From Bradyrhizobium sp. WBOS07 (GTDB lineage Bacteria; Pseudomonadota; Alphaproteobacteria; Rhizobiales; Xanthobacteraceae), in assembly GCF_024585165.1 (NCBI RefSeq), contig NZ_CP029008.1, forward strand, positions 1,302,001 to 1,366,000: a stretch of 64,000 nucleotides of DNA, given 5' to 3'. Position numbers and translations under genes: made by a program. Positions 28,265 to 37,677 of this stretch are shown here, in pieces. The notes below the pieces were generated by a model, which was given only the letters and a program-made list of their open reading frames with translations, did not search any database and had not been told where the DNA came from. Each line of letters starts with the position of its first letter. Position 1 is the stretch's first letter.

Positions 28265-29530
28265 ATGCGGGAAATTAAACTTCAGGACCTCAAGTCGAAG
28301 ACGCCGGCCGAGCTCGTCTCGTTCGCGGAAGAGCATGGGGTCGAGAACGCCAGCACGATGCGCAAGCAGGAGCTGCTGTTCGCCATTCTCAAGCAGCTTG
28401 CGCTCGCCGAAACCGACATCGTCGGCGAGGGCGTCGTCGAGGTTCTCTCCGACGGCTTCGGTTTCCTGCGCTCACCCGATGCGAATTATCTGCCGGGCCC
28501 CGACGACATCTACGTTTCGCCGTCGCAGATCCGCCGTTTCGGCCTGCGCACCGGCGATACTATCGAAGGCCACATCCGCAGCCCGAAAGAGGGCGAGCGC
28601 TATTTCGCGCTGCTCAAGGTCAACACGCTCAATTTCGAGGATCCGGAAAAGGCCAAGCACAAGGTCAATTTCGACAACCTCACGCCGCTGTTTCCGAATC
28701 AGCGCTTCCGCATGGAGATCGACGATCCGACGCGGAAAGACTTGTCTGCACGGGTGATCGACATCGTCGCTCCCATCGGCAAGGGCCAGCGCGCTCTGAT
28801 CGTGGCGCCGCCGCGCACGGGTAAGACCGTGCTGATGCAGAACATCGCGCACTCGATCACGCACAATCATCCCGAGTGCTACCTGATCGTGCTGTTGATC
28901 GACGAACGTCCGGAAGAAGTCACGGACATGCAGCGCTCGGTGAAGGGCGAGGTGGTGTCGTCGACCTTCGACGAGCCGGCGGTGCGCCACGTCCAGGTCG
29001 CCGAGATGGTGATCGAGAAAGCCAAGCGCCTGGTCGAGCATGGCCGCGACGTCGTGATCCTGCTCGATTCGATCACGCGCCTCGGCCGCGCCTACAACAC
29101 CGTGGTGCCGTCATCCGGCAAGGTGCTGACCGGCGGTGTCGACGCCAACGCGCTGCAGCGCCCGAAGCGGTTCTTCGGCGCCGCCCGCAACATCGAGGAG
29201 GGCGGCTCGCTGACCATTATCGCGACCGCGCTGGTCGATACCGGCAGCCGCATGGACGAGGTCATCTTCGAAGAGTTCAAGGGCACCGGTAACTCGGAAC
29301 TGATCCTGGACCGCAAGGTCTCGGACAAGCGCACCTTCCCGGCGATCGACATCTCGCGCTCCGGAACCCGCAAGGAGGAACTCATCACCGATCCGCAGGT
29401 GCTCAAGAAGATGTACGTGCTCCGCCGCATCCTCAATCCGATGGGCACGATGGACGCGATCGACTTCCTGCTCGACAAGCTGCGCTCGACCAAGAGCAAT
29501 TCGGAGTTCTTCGACTCCATGAACACCTGA
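28265..29530 (+). CDS. rho: Transcription termination factor Rho
   Basis: This 421-residue hexameric RNA helicase has an N-terminal SAP-like helix pair ([16 protein letters not shown]), the cold-shock RNA-binding domain ([15 protein letters not shown]), P-loop [12 protein letters not shown], Walker [16 protein letters not shown] and the R/Q loops. The ATG at 28265 gives MREIKLQDL, the standard start. A 249-base leader separates it from hemJ; no structured element was recognised there. A strong intrinsic terminator follows. Confidence 0.97.
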   Translation: MREIKLQDLKSKTPAELVSFAEEHGVENASTMRKQELLFAILKQLALAETDIVGEGVVEVLSDGFGFLRSPDANYLPGPDDIYVSPSQIRRFGLRTGDTIEGHIRSPKEGERYFALLKVNTLNFEDPEKAKHKVNFDNLTPLFPNQRFRMEIDDPTRKDLSARVIDIVAPIGKGQRALIVAPPRTGKTVLMQNIAHSITHNHPECYLIVLLIDERPEEVTDMQRSVKGEVVSSTFDEPAVRHVQVAEMVIEKAKRLVEHGRDVVILLDSITRLGRAYNTVVPSSGKVLTGGVDANALQRPKRFFGAARNIEEGGSLTIIATALVDTGSRMDEVIFEEFKGTGNSELILDRKVSDKRTFPAIDISRSGTRKEELITDPQVLKKMYVLRRILNPMGTMDAIDFLLDKLRSTKSNSEFFDSMNT

Positions 29531-29560
29531 GTGCAGTGCAACATAAGTTGCTTAAGCTCA

Positions 29561-29587
29561 AAGGGCGCCTCGGGGCGCCCTTTTTAT
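29561..29587 (+). terminator. Rho-independent terminator after rho
   Basis: A GC-rich hairpin with arms AAGGGCGCC and GGCGCCCTT and a four-base loop, directly followed by a T tract (TTTTTATT). It lies 31 bases after the rho stop codon. Confidence 0.9.
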
Positions 29588-29851
29588 TGTGCAGACTTGT
29601 TGCAGCGGAGGCGCAGCATGGAGGCGACGTGATGCCGAAGCGCAGATTTACGTAATACGTTGATTTATATTCGGAATATTTTGACGTCCTGCTGTCCTTT
29701 GGATCAGCGCCGCGAATAATTGCAGCAAAAGTGTCGTGTTATGCTGCAGCGCAATATCAAGGTTGCTGCGGCAAGCGGCGCAGCAAACTATGCTGTCTCG
29801 TCCCCCCGGAACGGACATTTGCCTTTTGATCGGCAGCCGGACAAATAAGCC
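29588..29851. other. Intergenic region between rho terminator and mnmE
   Basis: About 264 bases, fairly AT-rich near 29650-29730 (ATATTCGGAATATT is a short palindrome at about 29668-29681). It probably carries the mnmE promoter. No gene or RNA was recognised. Confidence 0.4.
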
Positions 29852-31210
29852 ATGCATCCACGGGACCAGACCATCTTTGCATTGTCGTCCGGACGGGCAC
29901 CGAGCGCGATCGCTGTGGTGCGGGTATCGGGATCTCAGGCTGGCCAGGTTCTGACCACGTTTGCCGGCCAATTGCCGGCTCCGCGCGTGGCGAGCCGCCG
30001 GCTGCTCCGCGACGGGGCGGGCCAGCCGATCGACGATGCGGTCGTGCTCTGGTTTCCAGGGCCGGCCAGCGCGACCGGCGAGGACGTCGCCGAGTTTCAC
30101 GTCCATGGCGGCCGCGCGGTGCTGGCGGCGCTGCTCGACGCTATTTCGGTTATTCAGGATACGCGCGCAGCCGAGCCGGGTGAGTTCACGCGGCGGGCCT
30201 TCGAGAACGGCAAGCTCGACCTCACGGAAGCCGAGGGTCTCGACGATCTCATTCACGCCGACACCGACCGGCAGCGGCGCCAGGCGCTGCGGCAGTTGCA
30301 GGGCCTGCTCGGCGACCGCGCGCGCGACTGGCGCGAGCGGATCATCGAGGCGTCGGCGCTGGTCGAAGCCGGCATCGATTTCTCCGACGAAGGCGATGTG
30401 CCCGCCGAATTGACGGCGCCGGCCGTCGCGGCGATCAAGGCGCTGCATGGTGAAATTGCAAATGTCCTTGCGGCACAGGGACATTCTGAACGCCTGCGCG
30501 ACGGGCTGGTGGTGGCGATCGCGGGCGAGCCGAATGTCGGCAAGTCGACGCTGATGAACCAGCTGGCGCGGCGCGAGGTCGCGATCGTCTCGCCGCATGC
30601 CGGCACCACGCGCGACGTGATCGAGGTCCAGCTCGACCTCGACGGCTATCCCGTCACGATCATCGACACCGCCGGCATCCGCGAAACCGACGATCCGGTC
30701 GAGCAGGAGGGCGTGCGCCGGGCGCGGGCGCGGGCCGAGGATGCCGACCTGGTGTTGTGGCTGGTCGAGTCCGGGCAAGCCGCCGATCCCGATATGACGC
30801 GGGCGCTTCGGAATTCCGGGAAGGATGCCGATCGGTCCGGTGGCCCGGTCTGGGTCGTCCGCAACAAGATCGATCTGGGTGGGGCTGGGAGCGCCTTGGT
30901 ACCCGGCGAGTTTGCGATCTCGGCGCGTGATGGCGTCGGCACCCCGGAACTAATTCAGGCCCTCGTCAAATTCGCGGCCGAGTTCTTCGGAGCCAGCGAG
31001 GGCGCCATTGTGACCCGGGCGCGCCAGCGCGAGCTGTTGTGCCGCGCCTCGGACAGCTTGCGCCGGAGCCTTGAGCTTGTAGAAGAGGGCGAGGAGCTGG
31101 CCGCCGAGGAATTGCGAGCCGCCGCTTTTGCCCTCGGCCGGCTGCTGGGCCGGGTGGACGTCGAGGATGTCCTCGGGGCGATATTCCAGAAGTTTTGCAT
31201 CGGAAAGTAG
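29852..31210 (+). CDS. mnmE: tRNA U34 modification GTPase MnmE
   Basis: This 452-residue GTPase works with MnmG to modify the wobble uridine of several tRNAs. The N-terminal folate-binding domain begins [14 protein letters not shown]. The G domain has [15 protein letters not shown], the G2 loop [19 protein letters not shown] and NKIDLG. The C-terminal CIGK box is present (CxGK). mnmG follows after an unusually long gap that is full of parS-like sites. Confidence 0.97.
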   Translation: MHPRDQTIFALSSGRAPSAIAVVRVSGSQAGQVLTTFAGQLPAPRVASRRLLRDGAGQPIDDAVVLWFPGPASATGEDVAEFHVHGGRAVLAALLDAISVIQDTRAAEPGEFTRRAFENGKLDLTEAEGLDDLIHADTDRQRRQALRQLQGLLGDRARDWRERIIEASALVEAGIDFSDEGDVPAELTAPAVAAIKALHGEIANVLAAQGHSERLRDGLVVAIAGEPNVGKSTLMNQLARREVAIVSPHAGTTRDVIEVQLDLDGYPVTIIDTAGIRETDDPVEQEGVRRARARAEDADLVLWLVESGQAADPDMTRALRNSGKDADRSGGPVWVVRNKIDLGGAGSALVPGEFAISARDGVGTPELIQALVKFAAEFFGASEGAIVTRARQRELLCRASDSLRRSLELVEEGEELAAEELRAAAFALGRLLGRVDVEDVLGAIFQKFCIGK

Positions 31211-31254
31211 GTCTAGTTCTTCATTGTAGAACTAGCGCTTGTTCCACTTCTTGG

Positions 31255-31270
31255 TGTTTCACGTGAAACA
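31255..31270. promoter_or_regulatory. parS site 1 (perfect)
   Basis: TGTTTCACGTGAAACA, a perfect 16-base palindrome and an exact match to the chromosomal parS consensus bound by ParB. Confidence 0.92.
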
Positions 31271-31282
31271 CTGGAAAAACCG

Positions 31283-31298
31283 TGTTTCACGTGAAACG
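31283..31298. promoter_or_regulatory. parS site 2
   Basis: TGTTTCACGTGAAACG, with a perfect 14-base core; it is 28 bases from site 1, centre to centre. Confidence 0.9.
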
Positions 31299-31613
31299 TG
31301 GTCCACTGCCGGTTGCGGTCGAATGGAGGCGGCTGCGGCACCGACGCTCCACGCGTCCCGGACGCATCGCAGTCGCTTCGACGGTGCGCTGCTGAGCGGG
31401 ACCACGACGTCGCAAACTGGCTCACAGCTTCTGGATCCCGGCTCTGCGCAGCAACGCGCGTTGTGCTGGTCTGGGCACGCGGAAGGTTGTGGAGTGCGTC
31501 GCTGCGTGAGAAAGGTGGTGGCCTCATTGCGTTCGACCAAGCGTGACGAGTTTCGCTGGGTGTCGGTAAGCCGGATGGCATCGGCGGCCCGTCTGCCTCG
31601 CGGCGGCCGAGCT

Positions 31614-31629
31614 TGTTTCACGTGAAACG
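31614..31629. promoter_or_regulatory. parS site 3
   Basis: TGTTTCACGTGAAACG, with a perfect 14-base core, in the mnmE-mnmG gap. Confidence 0.9.
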
Positions 31630-31728
31630 TTACCGGCCGGCTTTCCGGCGCCTTGAAAACTACAGTCGCAACAATGCCCATTCTACTGTGCATGGGGTTG
31701 TTTTCGCAAAATTGGTTTCAGCTCCCGC

Positions 31729-31744
31729 CGTTTCACGTGAAACA
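31729..31744. promoter_or_regulatory. parS site 4
   Basis: CGTTTCACGTGAAACA, with a perfect 14-base core, 56 bases before the mnmG start, so ParB bound here could affect the mnmG promoter. Confidence 0.9.
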
Positions 31745-31800
31745 CCTCCCTCTCAGTTTCCGCTTTCGGCTTTCCCGCCTCTGAGCTAGAAAGTCCGCCC

Positions 31801-33681
31801 ATGCGAACAGAGCGAGAGAGCTTCGACGTCATCGTGATTGGCGGCGGCCATGCCGGCTGTGAAGCCGCCGCCGCGTCCGCCCGGATGGGTGCGACGACCG
31901 CCCTGGTCACGCACCGCTTCTCAACCGTCGGCGCCATGTCCTGCAATCCCGCCATCGGCGGTCTCGGCAAGGGCCATCTGGTACGCGAGATCGATGCGCT
32001 CGATGGTCTGATGGGCCGCGTCGGCGACGCCGGCGGCATCCAGTTTCGCGTGCTCAATCGTCGCAAAGGTCCGGCTGTCCGTGGTCCCCGGGCCCAGGCC
32101 GACCGGAAGCTCTATGCGGCCGCGATGCAGGCCGCGATCCGTGAGACAGAGGGACTGTCCGTCATCGAAGGCGAGGCGGATGAACTGATCGTGGCAGAGG
32201 GGCGGATCACCGGTCTGCGTTTGGCCGATGGCCGCGAGCTTCGGGCAGGGGCCGTGGTGGTCACCACCGGCACGTTCCTGCGCGGTCTCATTCACCTCGG
32301 CGAGAAGAATTGGCCTGCCGGCCGTGTCGGCGAGGCCCCCGCCATGGGTCTTTCCGCCTCGTTTGAGCGCGCCGGCTTCACCTTGGGACGGCTCAAGACC
32401 GGCACGCCGCCGCGTCTGGACGGCAGCACGATCGACTGGGCCGCAGTCGAGATGCAGCCCGGAGACGAGCCGCCGGAGCCATTCTCGGTCATGACCGAGC
32501 GGATCACGACCCCGCAGATCCAGTGCGGGATCACCCGGACCAATGCGGCAACGCATGACGTGATCCGGGCCAATGTCCATCGCTCGCCGATGTACTCCGG
32601 CCAGATCAAGAGCTCCGGACCGCGCTATTGCCCATCGATCGAGGACAAGATCGTCCGCTTCGGCGACCGCGACGGCCACCAGATCTTCCTGGAGCCGGAA
32701 GGGCTCGACGACAGCACGGTCTATCCCAACGGCATCTCGACCTCGCTTCCCGAGGAGGTCCAGCTCGCGATCCTCGCCAGCATCCCTGGCCTGGAGCGAG
32801 TCAAGATGGTGCGTCCGGGCTATGCCATCGAGTACGACCACATCGACCCCCGCGAGCTCGATCCGACCCTGCAGACCAAGCGCCTGCGCGGTCTGTTCCT
32901 GGCCGGGCAGATCAACGGCACCACCGGATATGAAGAGGCCGCCGGGCAGGGCATCGTTGCCGGCCTGAACGCGGCGCTTGCTGCGAGCGGGGCGGCCCTG
33001 ACGGTGTTCGACCGGGCCGACGGCTATCTCGGTGTCATGATCGATGATCTCGTCACCCGCGGGATCAGCGAGCCGTATCGGATGTTCACCTCGCGGGCCG
33101 AGTACCGGCTCACGCTGCGGGCTGACAATGCGGATCAGCGTCTGACCGAGAAGGGCATTGCGCTCGGATGTGTCGGAAACGCCCGGACCCTGCACCACCG
33201 CGCCAAGATGGACGCCCTGAATGCGGCCCGGATGCTGTCGAAGTCGCTGACGATCACCCCAAACGAGGCGATCAAGCACGGATTGTCCCTGAACCGGGAC
33301 GGCCAGCGCCGGTCGGCCTTCGAGCTGATGGCCTATCCGGAGATCGGCTGGAGCCAGGTCCGGGCGATCTGGCCGGAGCTGGCGGGGATCGATCCTGTTA
33401 TCGCGACCCATCTCGAGATCGACGCCAAGTACGACGTCTATCTCGAGCGCCAGAGCGCCGACGTCGAGGCCTTCCGGCGCGACGAGGGGATGGTGCTGTC
33501 AGAAGTCGATTACAGTCTCGTCCCAGGTCTTTCCAACGAGGTGCGGGCCAAGCTGGAGAAGGCGCGGCCATTCACCGTCGGCCAGGCGGGCCGGATCGAC
33601 GGCATGACACCGGCGGCGCTCGGCATCCTCGCGGCCTATCTCCGCCGTGAGGGACGGAAGAGCTCCAGAGCCATCGCATAA
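31801..33681 (+). CDS. mnmG: tRNA uridine-5-carboxymethylaminomethyl modification enzyme MnmG (GidA)
   Basis: This 626-residue FAD protein is the partner of MnmE in wobble-uridine modification. The dinucleotide-binding motif is [20 protein letters not shown] near residue 12, followed by [21 protein letters not shown] and the C-terminal helical domain. Length is typical. The gene is followed by rsmG after 20 bases; a parS site lies at the junction. Confidence 0.97.
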   Translation: MRTERESFDVIVIGGGHAGCEAAAASARMGATTALVTHRFSTVGAMSCNPAIGGLGKGHLVREIDALDGLMGRVGDAGGIQFRVLNRRKGPAVRGPRAQADRKLYAAAMQAAIRETEGLSVIEGEADELIVAEGRITGLRLADGRELRAGAVVVTTGTFLRGLIHLGEKNWPAGRVGEAPAMGLSASFERAGFTLGRLKTGTPPRLDGSTIDWAAVEMQPGDEPPEPFSVMTERITTPQIQCGITRTNAATHDVIRANVHRSPMYSGQIKSSGPRYCPSIEDKIVRFGDRDGHQIFLEPEGLDDSTVYPNGISTSLPEEVQLAILASIPGLERVKMVRPGYAIEYDHIDPRELDPTLQTKRLRGLFLAGQINGTTGYEEAAGQGIVAGLNAALAASGAALTVFDRADGYLGVMIDDLVTRGISEPYRMFTSRAEYRLTLRADNADQRLTEKGIALGCVGNARTLHHRAKMDALNAARMLSKSLTITPNEAIKHGLSLNRDGQRRSAFELMAYPEIGWSQVRAIWPELAGIDPVIATHLEIDAKYDVYLERQSADVEAFRRDEGMVLSEVDYSLVPGLSNEVRAKLEKARPFTVGQAGRIDGMTPAALGILAAYLRREGRKSSRAIA

Positions 33682-33693
33682 GCCAATCGCAGG

Positions 33694-33709
33694 CGTTTCA
33701 CGTGAAACA
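33694..33709. promoter_or_regulatory. parS site 5, spanning the apparent rsmG start codon
   Basis: CGTTTCACGTGAAACA. The GTG at 33702, the first usable start of the rsmG frame, lies inside the palindrome. Confidence 0.9.
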
Positions 33710-34475
33710 GCGCGGACCGGGCGGCGACAGACCGCTATCACGACGACCCGCTACGGGTCAGGGCGCGGGCCGCCGATCAGATCCCGCGCCGGCCAAACCG
33801 AAAATCGACAAGGCCAGCGCCAACGATGAGACGCTGGATTCCATCATCGCCGCTGACAAGCGCGCAGCACTGAAGCTCGCGCCTGTTTCACATGAAACGG
33901 AAGCGCGGCTCGATCGCTACATCGCGCTGCTGCGGGAGTGGCAGGCCAAGACCAATCTGGTCGCGCCCTCGACCCTGCCGCATCTTTGGACCCGGCACAT
34001 CGCCGACTCGCTCCAGCTCATCGACCTCGCGCCCACGGCAAGACGTTGGGCTGACCTCGGCAGCGGCGGCGGCTTTCCCGGTGTCGTCCTGGCCTGCGCC
34101 ATGGCGGGGATCCCGGGTGCCAGCGTCCATCTCGTCGAGCGGATCGCCAAGAAGGCGGCATTCCTGCGCGAAGCCGTTCGCATCACCACATCGCCGGGAG
34201 TCGTACATCTCGCTGAGATCGGGGATAATGTGGATAGAATCACCGGCCCGGTCGATTGCGTGACCGCGCGTGCGCTGGCTCCGCTACACCAACTCATCGG
34301 CTTTGCGGAGCCGCTGATGCGCCAGGGCGCGAAGGCGCTGTTTCTCAAGGGCCAAGATGTAGAGGCTGAATTGACCGAAGCCGCTAAATATTGGAATATT
34401 GAGCCTCAGCTGCACCAGAGCCGCACGGGCGACGGCTGGATCGTGGAGCTCAATGCCGCCGAACGGCGCAGCTGA
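33702..34475 (+). CDS. rsmG: 16S rRNA m7G527 methyltransferase RsmG (GidB)
   Basis: The SAM-dependent methyltransferase core is clear: DLGSGGGFPGVVLACAMAG, HLVERIAKKAAFLREAV and the RsmG opening segment LDRYIALLREWQAKTNLVAPSTL. It methylates G527 of 16S rRNA. The first in-frame start is the GTG at 33702, which gives 257 residues with a low-complexity N-terminal extension of about 50 residues; homologues usually have a shorter one and no later ATG or GTG is seen. The gene carries a parS-like site inside it and leads into parA. Confidence 0.93.
   Translation: MKQRGPGGDRPLSRRPATGQGAGRRSDPAPAKPKIDKASANDETLDSIIAADKRAALKLAPVSHETEARLDRYIALLREWQAKTNLVAPSTLPHLWTRHIADSLQLIDLAPTARRWADLGSGGGFPGVVLACAMAGIPGASVHLVERIAKKAAFLREAVRITTSPGVVHLAEIGDNVDRITGPVDCVTARALAPLHQLIGFAEPLMRQGAKALFLKGQDVEAELTEAAKYWNIEPQLHQSRTGDGWIVELNAAERRS
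33884..33899. promoter_or_regulatory. parS-like site 6, inside rsmG
   Basis: TGTTTCACATGAAACG differs from the parS core at one central base (A for G), and lies in rsmG codons for PVSHETE. Confidence 0.7.
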
Positions 34476-34505
34476 GGCGCTCAGGGGTTGAGTGGGGAAA
34501 TTTCG

Positions 34506-35372
34506 ATGACCGTGATTGACGAGCCGCAGCAGGACAAGACGCAAGAGCCCACCGCGGAGGTGCCGCATGGCCATCCGCGCATCCTGGCGCTGGCGAATCA
34601 GAAGGGCGGCGTGGGAAAGACAACCACAGCGATCAATCTTGGCACCGCGCTCGCAGCGATCGGCGAACGTGTCCTGATCGTCGATCTCGATCCCCAGGGC
34701 AACGCCTCAACCGGCCTCGGCATCGACCGCCGCAACCGCTCCTGCTCGACCTACGACGTGCTGGTCGGCGAAGCTGCCCTGCGCGAAGCCGTGGTCTCGA
34801 CTGCGGTGCCGCGGCTGCACATCGCGCCCTCGACCATGGATCTCTCCGGTCTCGAGCTCGAGCTCGGCACCACGCCCGGCCGTGCCTTCAAGCTGCGCGA
34901 CGCCATCGGCGCGCTCAACAACAACGTCTCGCCGGACGCCGACTACACCTATGTGCTGATCGACTGCCCGCCTTCGCTGAATCTGCTCACGGTGAACGCG
35001 ATGGCGGCGTCCGACGCGATCCTGGTGCCGCTGCAGTGCGAGTTCTTCGCGCTCGAAGGTCTGTCGCAATTGCTGCAGACCGTCGAGCAGGTGCGCTCGA
35101 CGCTCAATCCGAACCTGTCGATCCACGGCATCGTGCTGACCATGTTCGACTCGCGCAACAACCTCTCCAACCAGGTCGTCGCCGACGTCCGCCAGTTCAT
35201 GGGCGAGAAGGTCTACAAGACGATGATCCCGCGCAACGTGCGCATCTCGGAAGCGCCGTCCTACGGCAAGCCGGTGCTGGTCTACGATCTCAAATGCGTC
35301 GGCAGCGAAGCCTACTTGCGGCTCGCGACCGAAGTGATCCAGCGAGAGCGCGAACTGCGCACGACGCATTGA
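34506..35372 (+). CDS. parA: Chromosome partitioning ATPase ParA
   Basis: This 288-residue Walker-type ATPase drives origin segregation with ParB. The deviant Walker A is ANQKGGVGKTTTAINLG near residue 30, followed by LIVDLDPQGNASTGLG and the switch YVLIDCPPSLNLLTVNA. The ATG at 34506 has GGGGAA a few bases upstream; an in-frame TTG at 34488 is less likely. It lies 30 bases after rsmG. A palindromic repeat separates it from parB. Confidence 0.97.
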   Translation: MTVIDEPQQDKTQEPTAEVPHGHPRILALANQKGGVGKTTTAINLGTALAAIGERVLIVDLDPQGNASTGLGIDRRNRSCSTYDVLVGEAALREAVVSTAVPRLHIAPSTMDLSGLELELGTTPGRAFKLRDAIGALNNNVSPDADYTYVLIDCPPSLNLLTVNAMAASDAILVPLQCEFFALEGLSQLLQTVEQVRSTLNPNLSIHGIVLTMFDSRNNLSNQVVADVRQFMGEKVYKTMIPRNVRISEAPSYGKPVLVYDLKCVGSEAYLRLATEVIQRERELRTTH

Positions 35373-35378
35373 CGTTGC

Positions 35379-35468
35379 CGTAGGGTGGGTTAGCCGAAGG
35401 CGTAACCCACCACTGTCTATCTCCGCGGAAACAGAAGAGGTGGGTTACGCTTCGCTAACCCACCTACG
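35379..35468. repeat. Dispersed inverted repeat between parA and parB
   Basis: Left arm 35379-35411 (CGTAGGGTGGGTTAGCC...GTAACCCACC) and right arm 35439-35468 (GGTGGGTTACGC...CCCACCTACG) are near-complementary around a 27-base loop. The GTAGGGTGGGTTAGC element is common in Bradyrhizobium genomes. It fills most of the 147-base gap. Confidence 0.85.
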
Positions 35469-35519
35469 ATTCGAAATTCAGTTCTGGAGTGCTGCACCGT
35501 GAATCCAAGGGAGCTGGCG

Positions 35520-36407
35520 ATGGCCGATGAAGCGCGTTCGCGACTGGGCCGGGGACTTGCAAGTCTGATCGGTGACGTTGGCGGCGAGGCTCAGCATGTC
35601 GACCGTCCGCGCGCGCAGCGCAAGGTGCCGATTGAGTTCATCAAGGCCAATCCGCGCAATCCGCGCCGCACCTTTTCGGACGCCGAGCTGAAGGAGCTGA
35701 GCGAGTCCATCAAGCAGCATGGCGTGATCCAGCCGATCGTGGTGCGTCCCGTGAAGGGCGCGCAGGACCGCTACGAGATCATCGCTGGCGAACGGCGCTG
35801 GCGCGCTTCGCAGATGGCCGGCCTGCATGAGGTGCCGATCGTCCCGGTTGACATCAGCGACAGCGATGCGCTCGAGTTCGCGATCGTCGAGAACGTGCAG
35901 CGCGAGGACCTCAACCCGATGGAGGAGGCGCAGGGCTATCACGCGCTCGCCAACGAGTTCAAACGCAGCCAGGAAGACATCGCGAAGGTCGTCGGCAAGA
36001 GCCGCAGCCACGTCGCCAACATGATGCGGCTGACCAAGCTGCCGGCCGAGGTGCAGGCTTTCATCGCGACCGGCGAGCTGACCGCCGGCCACGCCCGCGC
36101 GCTGATCGGCGTTCCCGATCCGCTCGCCGCCGCCAAGCGCATCGTCGAGGAGGGCCTCAACGTCCGCCAGGCCGAGGCGCTGGCACATGAAGAGGGCGTG
36201 CCGGAACGCAAGCCGCAAAAGGCGCGCGCGACCGGGGGGAAGGAAAAGGACCCCGACACGATCGATCTGGAGAAGCGCGTCAGCGATGCGCTCGGCCTCA
36301 AGGTCACCGTCAACCACCGCGACCCCGGCGGCTCGGTCCAGATCAACTATCGCAACCTCGATCAGCTCGACGAGGTGATGAAGCGGCTGGCCAAGGGCGC
36401 GCTGTAA
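35520..36407 (+). CDS. parB: Chromosome partitioning protein ParB
   Basis: This 295-residue CTPase binds parS and spreads on DNA. Landmarks are the N-terminal ParA-interacting segment RLGRGLASLIGD, the CTP-binding motif GERRWRASQMAG, the box NPRNPRRTF, and the helix-turn-helix QEDIAKVVGKSRSHVANMMRL. The C-terminal dimer domain ends DEVMKRLAKGAL. The ATG at 35520 has AGGGAG upstream; a GTG at 35499 is less likely. Its targets, the parS sites, lie 1.6-4.3 kb upstream. Confidence 0.97.
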   Translation: MADEARSRLGRGLASLIGDVGGEAQHVDRPRAQRKVPIEFIKANPRNPRRTFSDAELKELSESIKQHGVIQPIVVRPVKGAQDRYEIIAGERRWRASQMAGLHEVPIVPVDISDSDALEFAIVENVQREDLNPMEEAQGYHALANEFKRSQEDIAKVVGKSRSHVANMMRLTKLPAEVQAFIATGELTAGHARALIGVPDPLAAAKRIVEEGLNVRQAEALAHEEGVPERKPQKARATGGKEKDPDTIDLEKRVSDALGLKVTVNHRDPGGSVQINYRNLDQLDEVMKRLAKGAL

Positions 36408-36443
36408 CTCCGCTGTGTCGTGGCGCGGGCACTGATTTCTCTC

Positions 36444-36524
36444 GCGTCACCCTGAGGTGGCCGCTTCTTCAGCGGCCCTCGAAGGATGACGGATTGCCCA
36501 CTTGCTTCGCTGCGCTCGCAATGA
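36444..36524. repeat. Partial dispersed repeats between parB and holA
   Basis: A CGTCACCCTGAGG...CTCGAAGGATGACG palindrome-like element (36437-36491) followed by a fragment TTCGCTGCGCTCGCAATGACG. Both resemble halves of repeats found complete elsewhere in the window. They lie between convergent genes. Confidence 0.5.
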
Positions 36525-36541
36525 CGTGGAGAGAGTTCGGC

Positions 36542-37570
36542 TCAGCCCCGCCGCTTCGCGTTCGCGGCGATCGCCATCAGCGTGCGCTGGGCGATGGCGG
36601 CGGCGAGTGTCGATTGCTTGCGGGTGTCGAGCGCCGCGGTCGCGAGCTGCTCGATGACGGCGGCGAGCTTCGTCACGCTGAAGTTGCGCAGCGCCGTTTC
36701 GACCGCGGGCTTTCGTGAGAAATGCAGGCGCGGAAAGCCGCCATCGAGCACGGCGGAGGCAGGCTGGCCGTCGGCGATGGCGAGCGCGGATTTGTGCAAC
36801 CACGCAGCCTGGCGCTGCGCGGCGGAGATGATCACGCCGGGATAGGTGCCCGCGATCATGGCTTTTGCGAACTCGGTCTCGACGATGTCGGGCCGCCCGG
36901 CAAAGGCGCCGTCGACGATCGGGTCGAGCTTCAGCTCGGAGGCGTCGGCGACCACGGCCATCACGTCGTCCAGCGTGACCTCACCCTTGCCGTGGGCATA
37001 GAGGGTGAGTTTGCGCAGCTCGTTGCGCGAGGCCTGGCGGTCTCCGCCCAGGAACGACATCAGCGCCGCGCGGGCGTCCTGCGCGATACGCAGATTGGCG
37101 ATGCGCAGCTCGTCGTCCATCAACTTGGCGAGGTCGCGCTCGGTGTCGGGATAGCAGCCGATCGCCACAGCCGTCTTGGCGCGCTCGCAGGCCTTGCGCA
37201 GCGGCGATTCCGGACGGAGCTCGCCGGCCTCGATCACGATGCGGCAATCCTTCACGTTCATCTCGGCCAGGGTGTCGATGCCGCCGGCAAAGCTGCGCGA
37301 GCCGGCGCGAACGCGAATGGCGCGGCGGCCGCCGAACAGCGGCACCGTCATCGCCTCGTCGACGAGGCGCGAGGGTTCGGCGGAAAGCTCGTCGCCATCG
37401 AGCCTGACCAGCGAGAACGGATCGTTGGGATCATCGACCGCCGATGCGATCAACGCATCGGCGCGCTCGCGCACCAGGCCGGCGTCGGGACCGTAGAGCA
37501 GGATGATCGGACGGCCCGCATCGGGGCGGGCCAGGAAGCTGTCGATCTCTTTTCCGCGCAGCGCGACCAT
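36542..37570 (-). CDS. holA: DNA polymerase III delta subunit
   Basis: This 342-residue clamp-loader subunit opens the sliding clamp. Family features are the N-terminal IILLYGPDAGLVRERADALI, a degenerate AAA+ fold, and the C-terminal collar domain. The ATG at 37570 (MVALRGKEIDSFLARP) is the usual start; an upstream start five codons away runs into a repeat. It is the last gene of the leftward leuS-lptE-holA set. Confidence 0.93.
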   Translation of the reverse strand: MVALRGKEIDSFLARPDAGRPIILLYGPDAGLVRERADALIASAVDDPNDPFSLVRLDGDELSAEPSRLVDEAMTVPLFGGRRAIRVRAGSRSFAGGIDTLAEMNVKDCRIVIEAGELRPESPLRKACERAKTAVAIGCYPDTERDLAKLMDDELRIANLRIAQDARAALMSFLGGDRQASRNELRKLTLYAHGKGEVTLDDVMAVVADASELKLDPIVDGAFAGRPDIVETEFAKAMIAGTYPGVIISAAQRQAAWLHKSALAIADGQPASAVLDGGFPRLHFSRKPAVETALRNFSVTKLAAVIEQLATAALDTRKQSTLAAAIAQRTLMAIAANAKRRG

Positions 37571-37580
37571 GGTCCAGATT

Positions 37581-37668
37581 GTCATTCCGGGCGCGCACAG
37601 CGCGAACCCGGAATCCAGAGGTTTGGGATCGAGATTCCGGGTTCACGCTGCGCGTGCCCCGGAATGAC
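37581..37668. repeat. Dispersed inverted repeat between lptE and holA
   Basis: Left arm GTCATTCCGGGCGCGCAC...CGGAATC and right arm GATTCCGGGTTCACGC...CCCCGGAATGAC are near-complementary. It lies inside what looks like the leuS-lptE-holA operon, eleven bases before holA. Confidence 0.8.
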
Positions 37669-37677
37669 GCAAGGGTA

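Larger units (their letters stand above)
31211..31800. other. parS-bearing intergenic region between mnmE and mnmG
   Basis: This 590-base gap holds four copies of the parS palindrome core GTTTCACGTGAAAC. An open frame at 31239-31625 overlaps three of them and shows no recognisable protein pattern, so I treat the region as non-coding. It probably also carries the mnmG promoter. Confidence 0.75.

Noticed and set aside
31239..31625. 128-codon open frame between mnmE and mnmG
   Set aside because: It contains three parS palindromes, has no motif and no clear ribosome site, so the parS role explains the region better.
31255..31744. Repeated GTTTCACGTGAAAC read as a possible CRISPR repeat
   Set aside because: Spacing is irregular, the unit is a 14-16 base palindrome and it matches parS; no cas genes are near.
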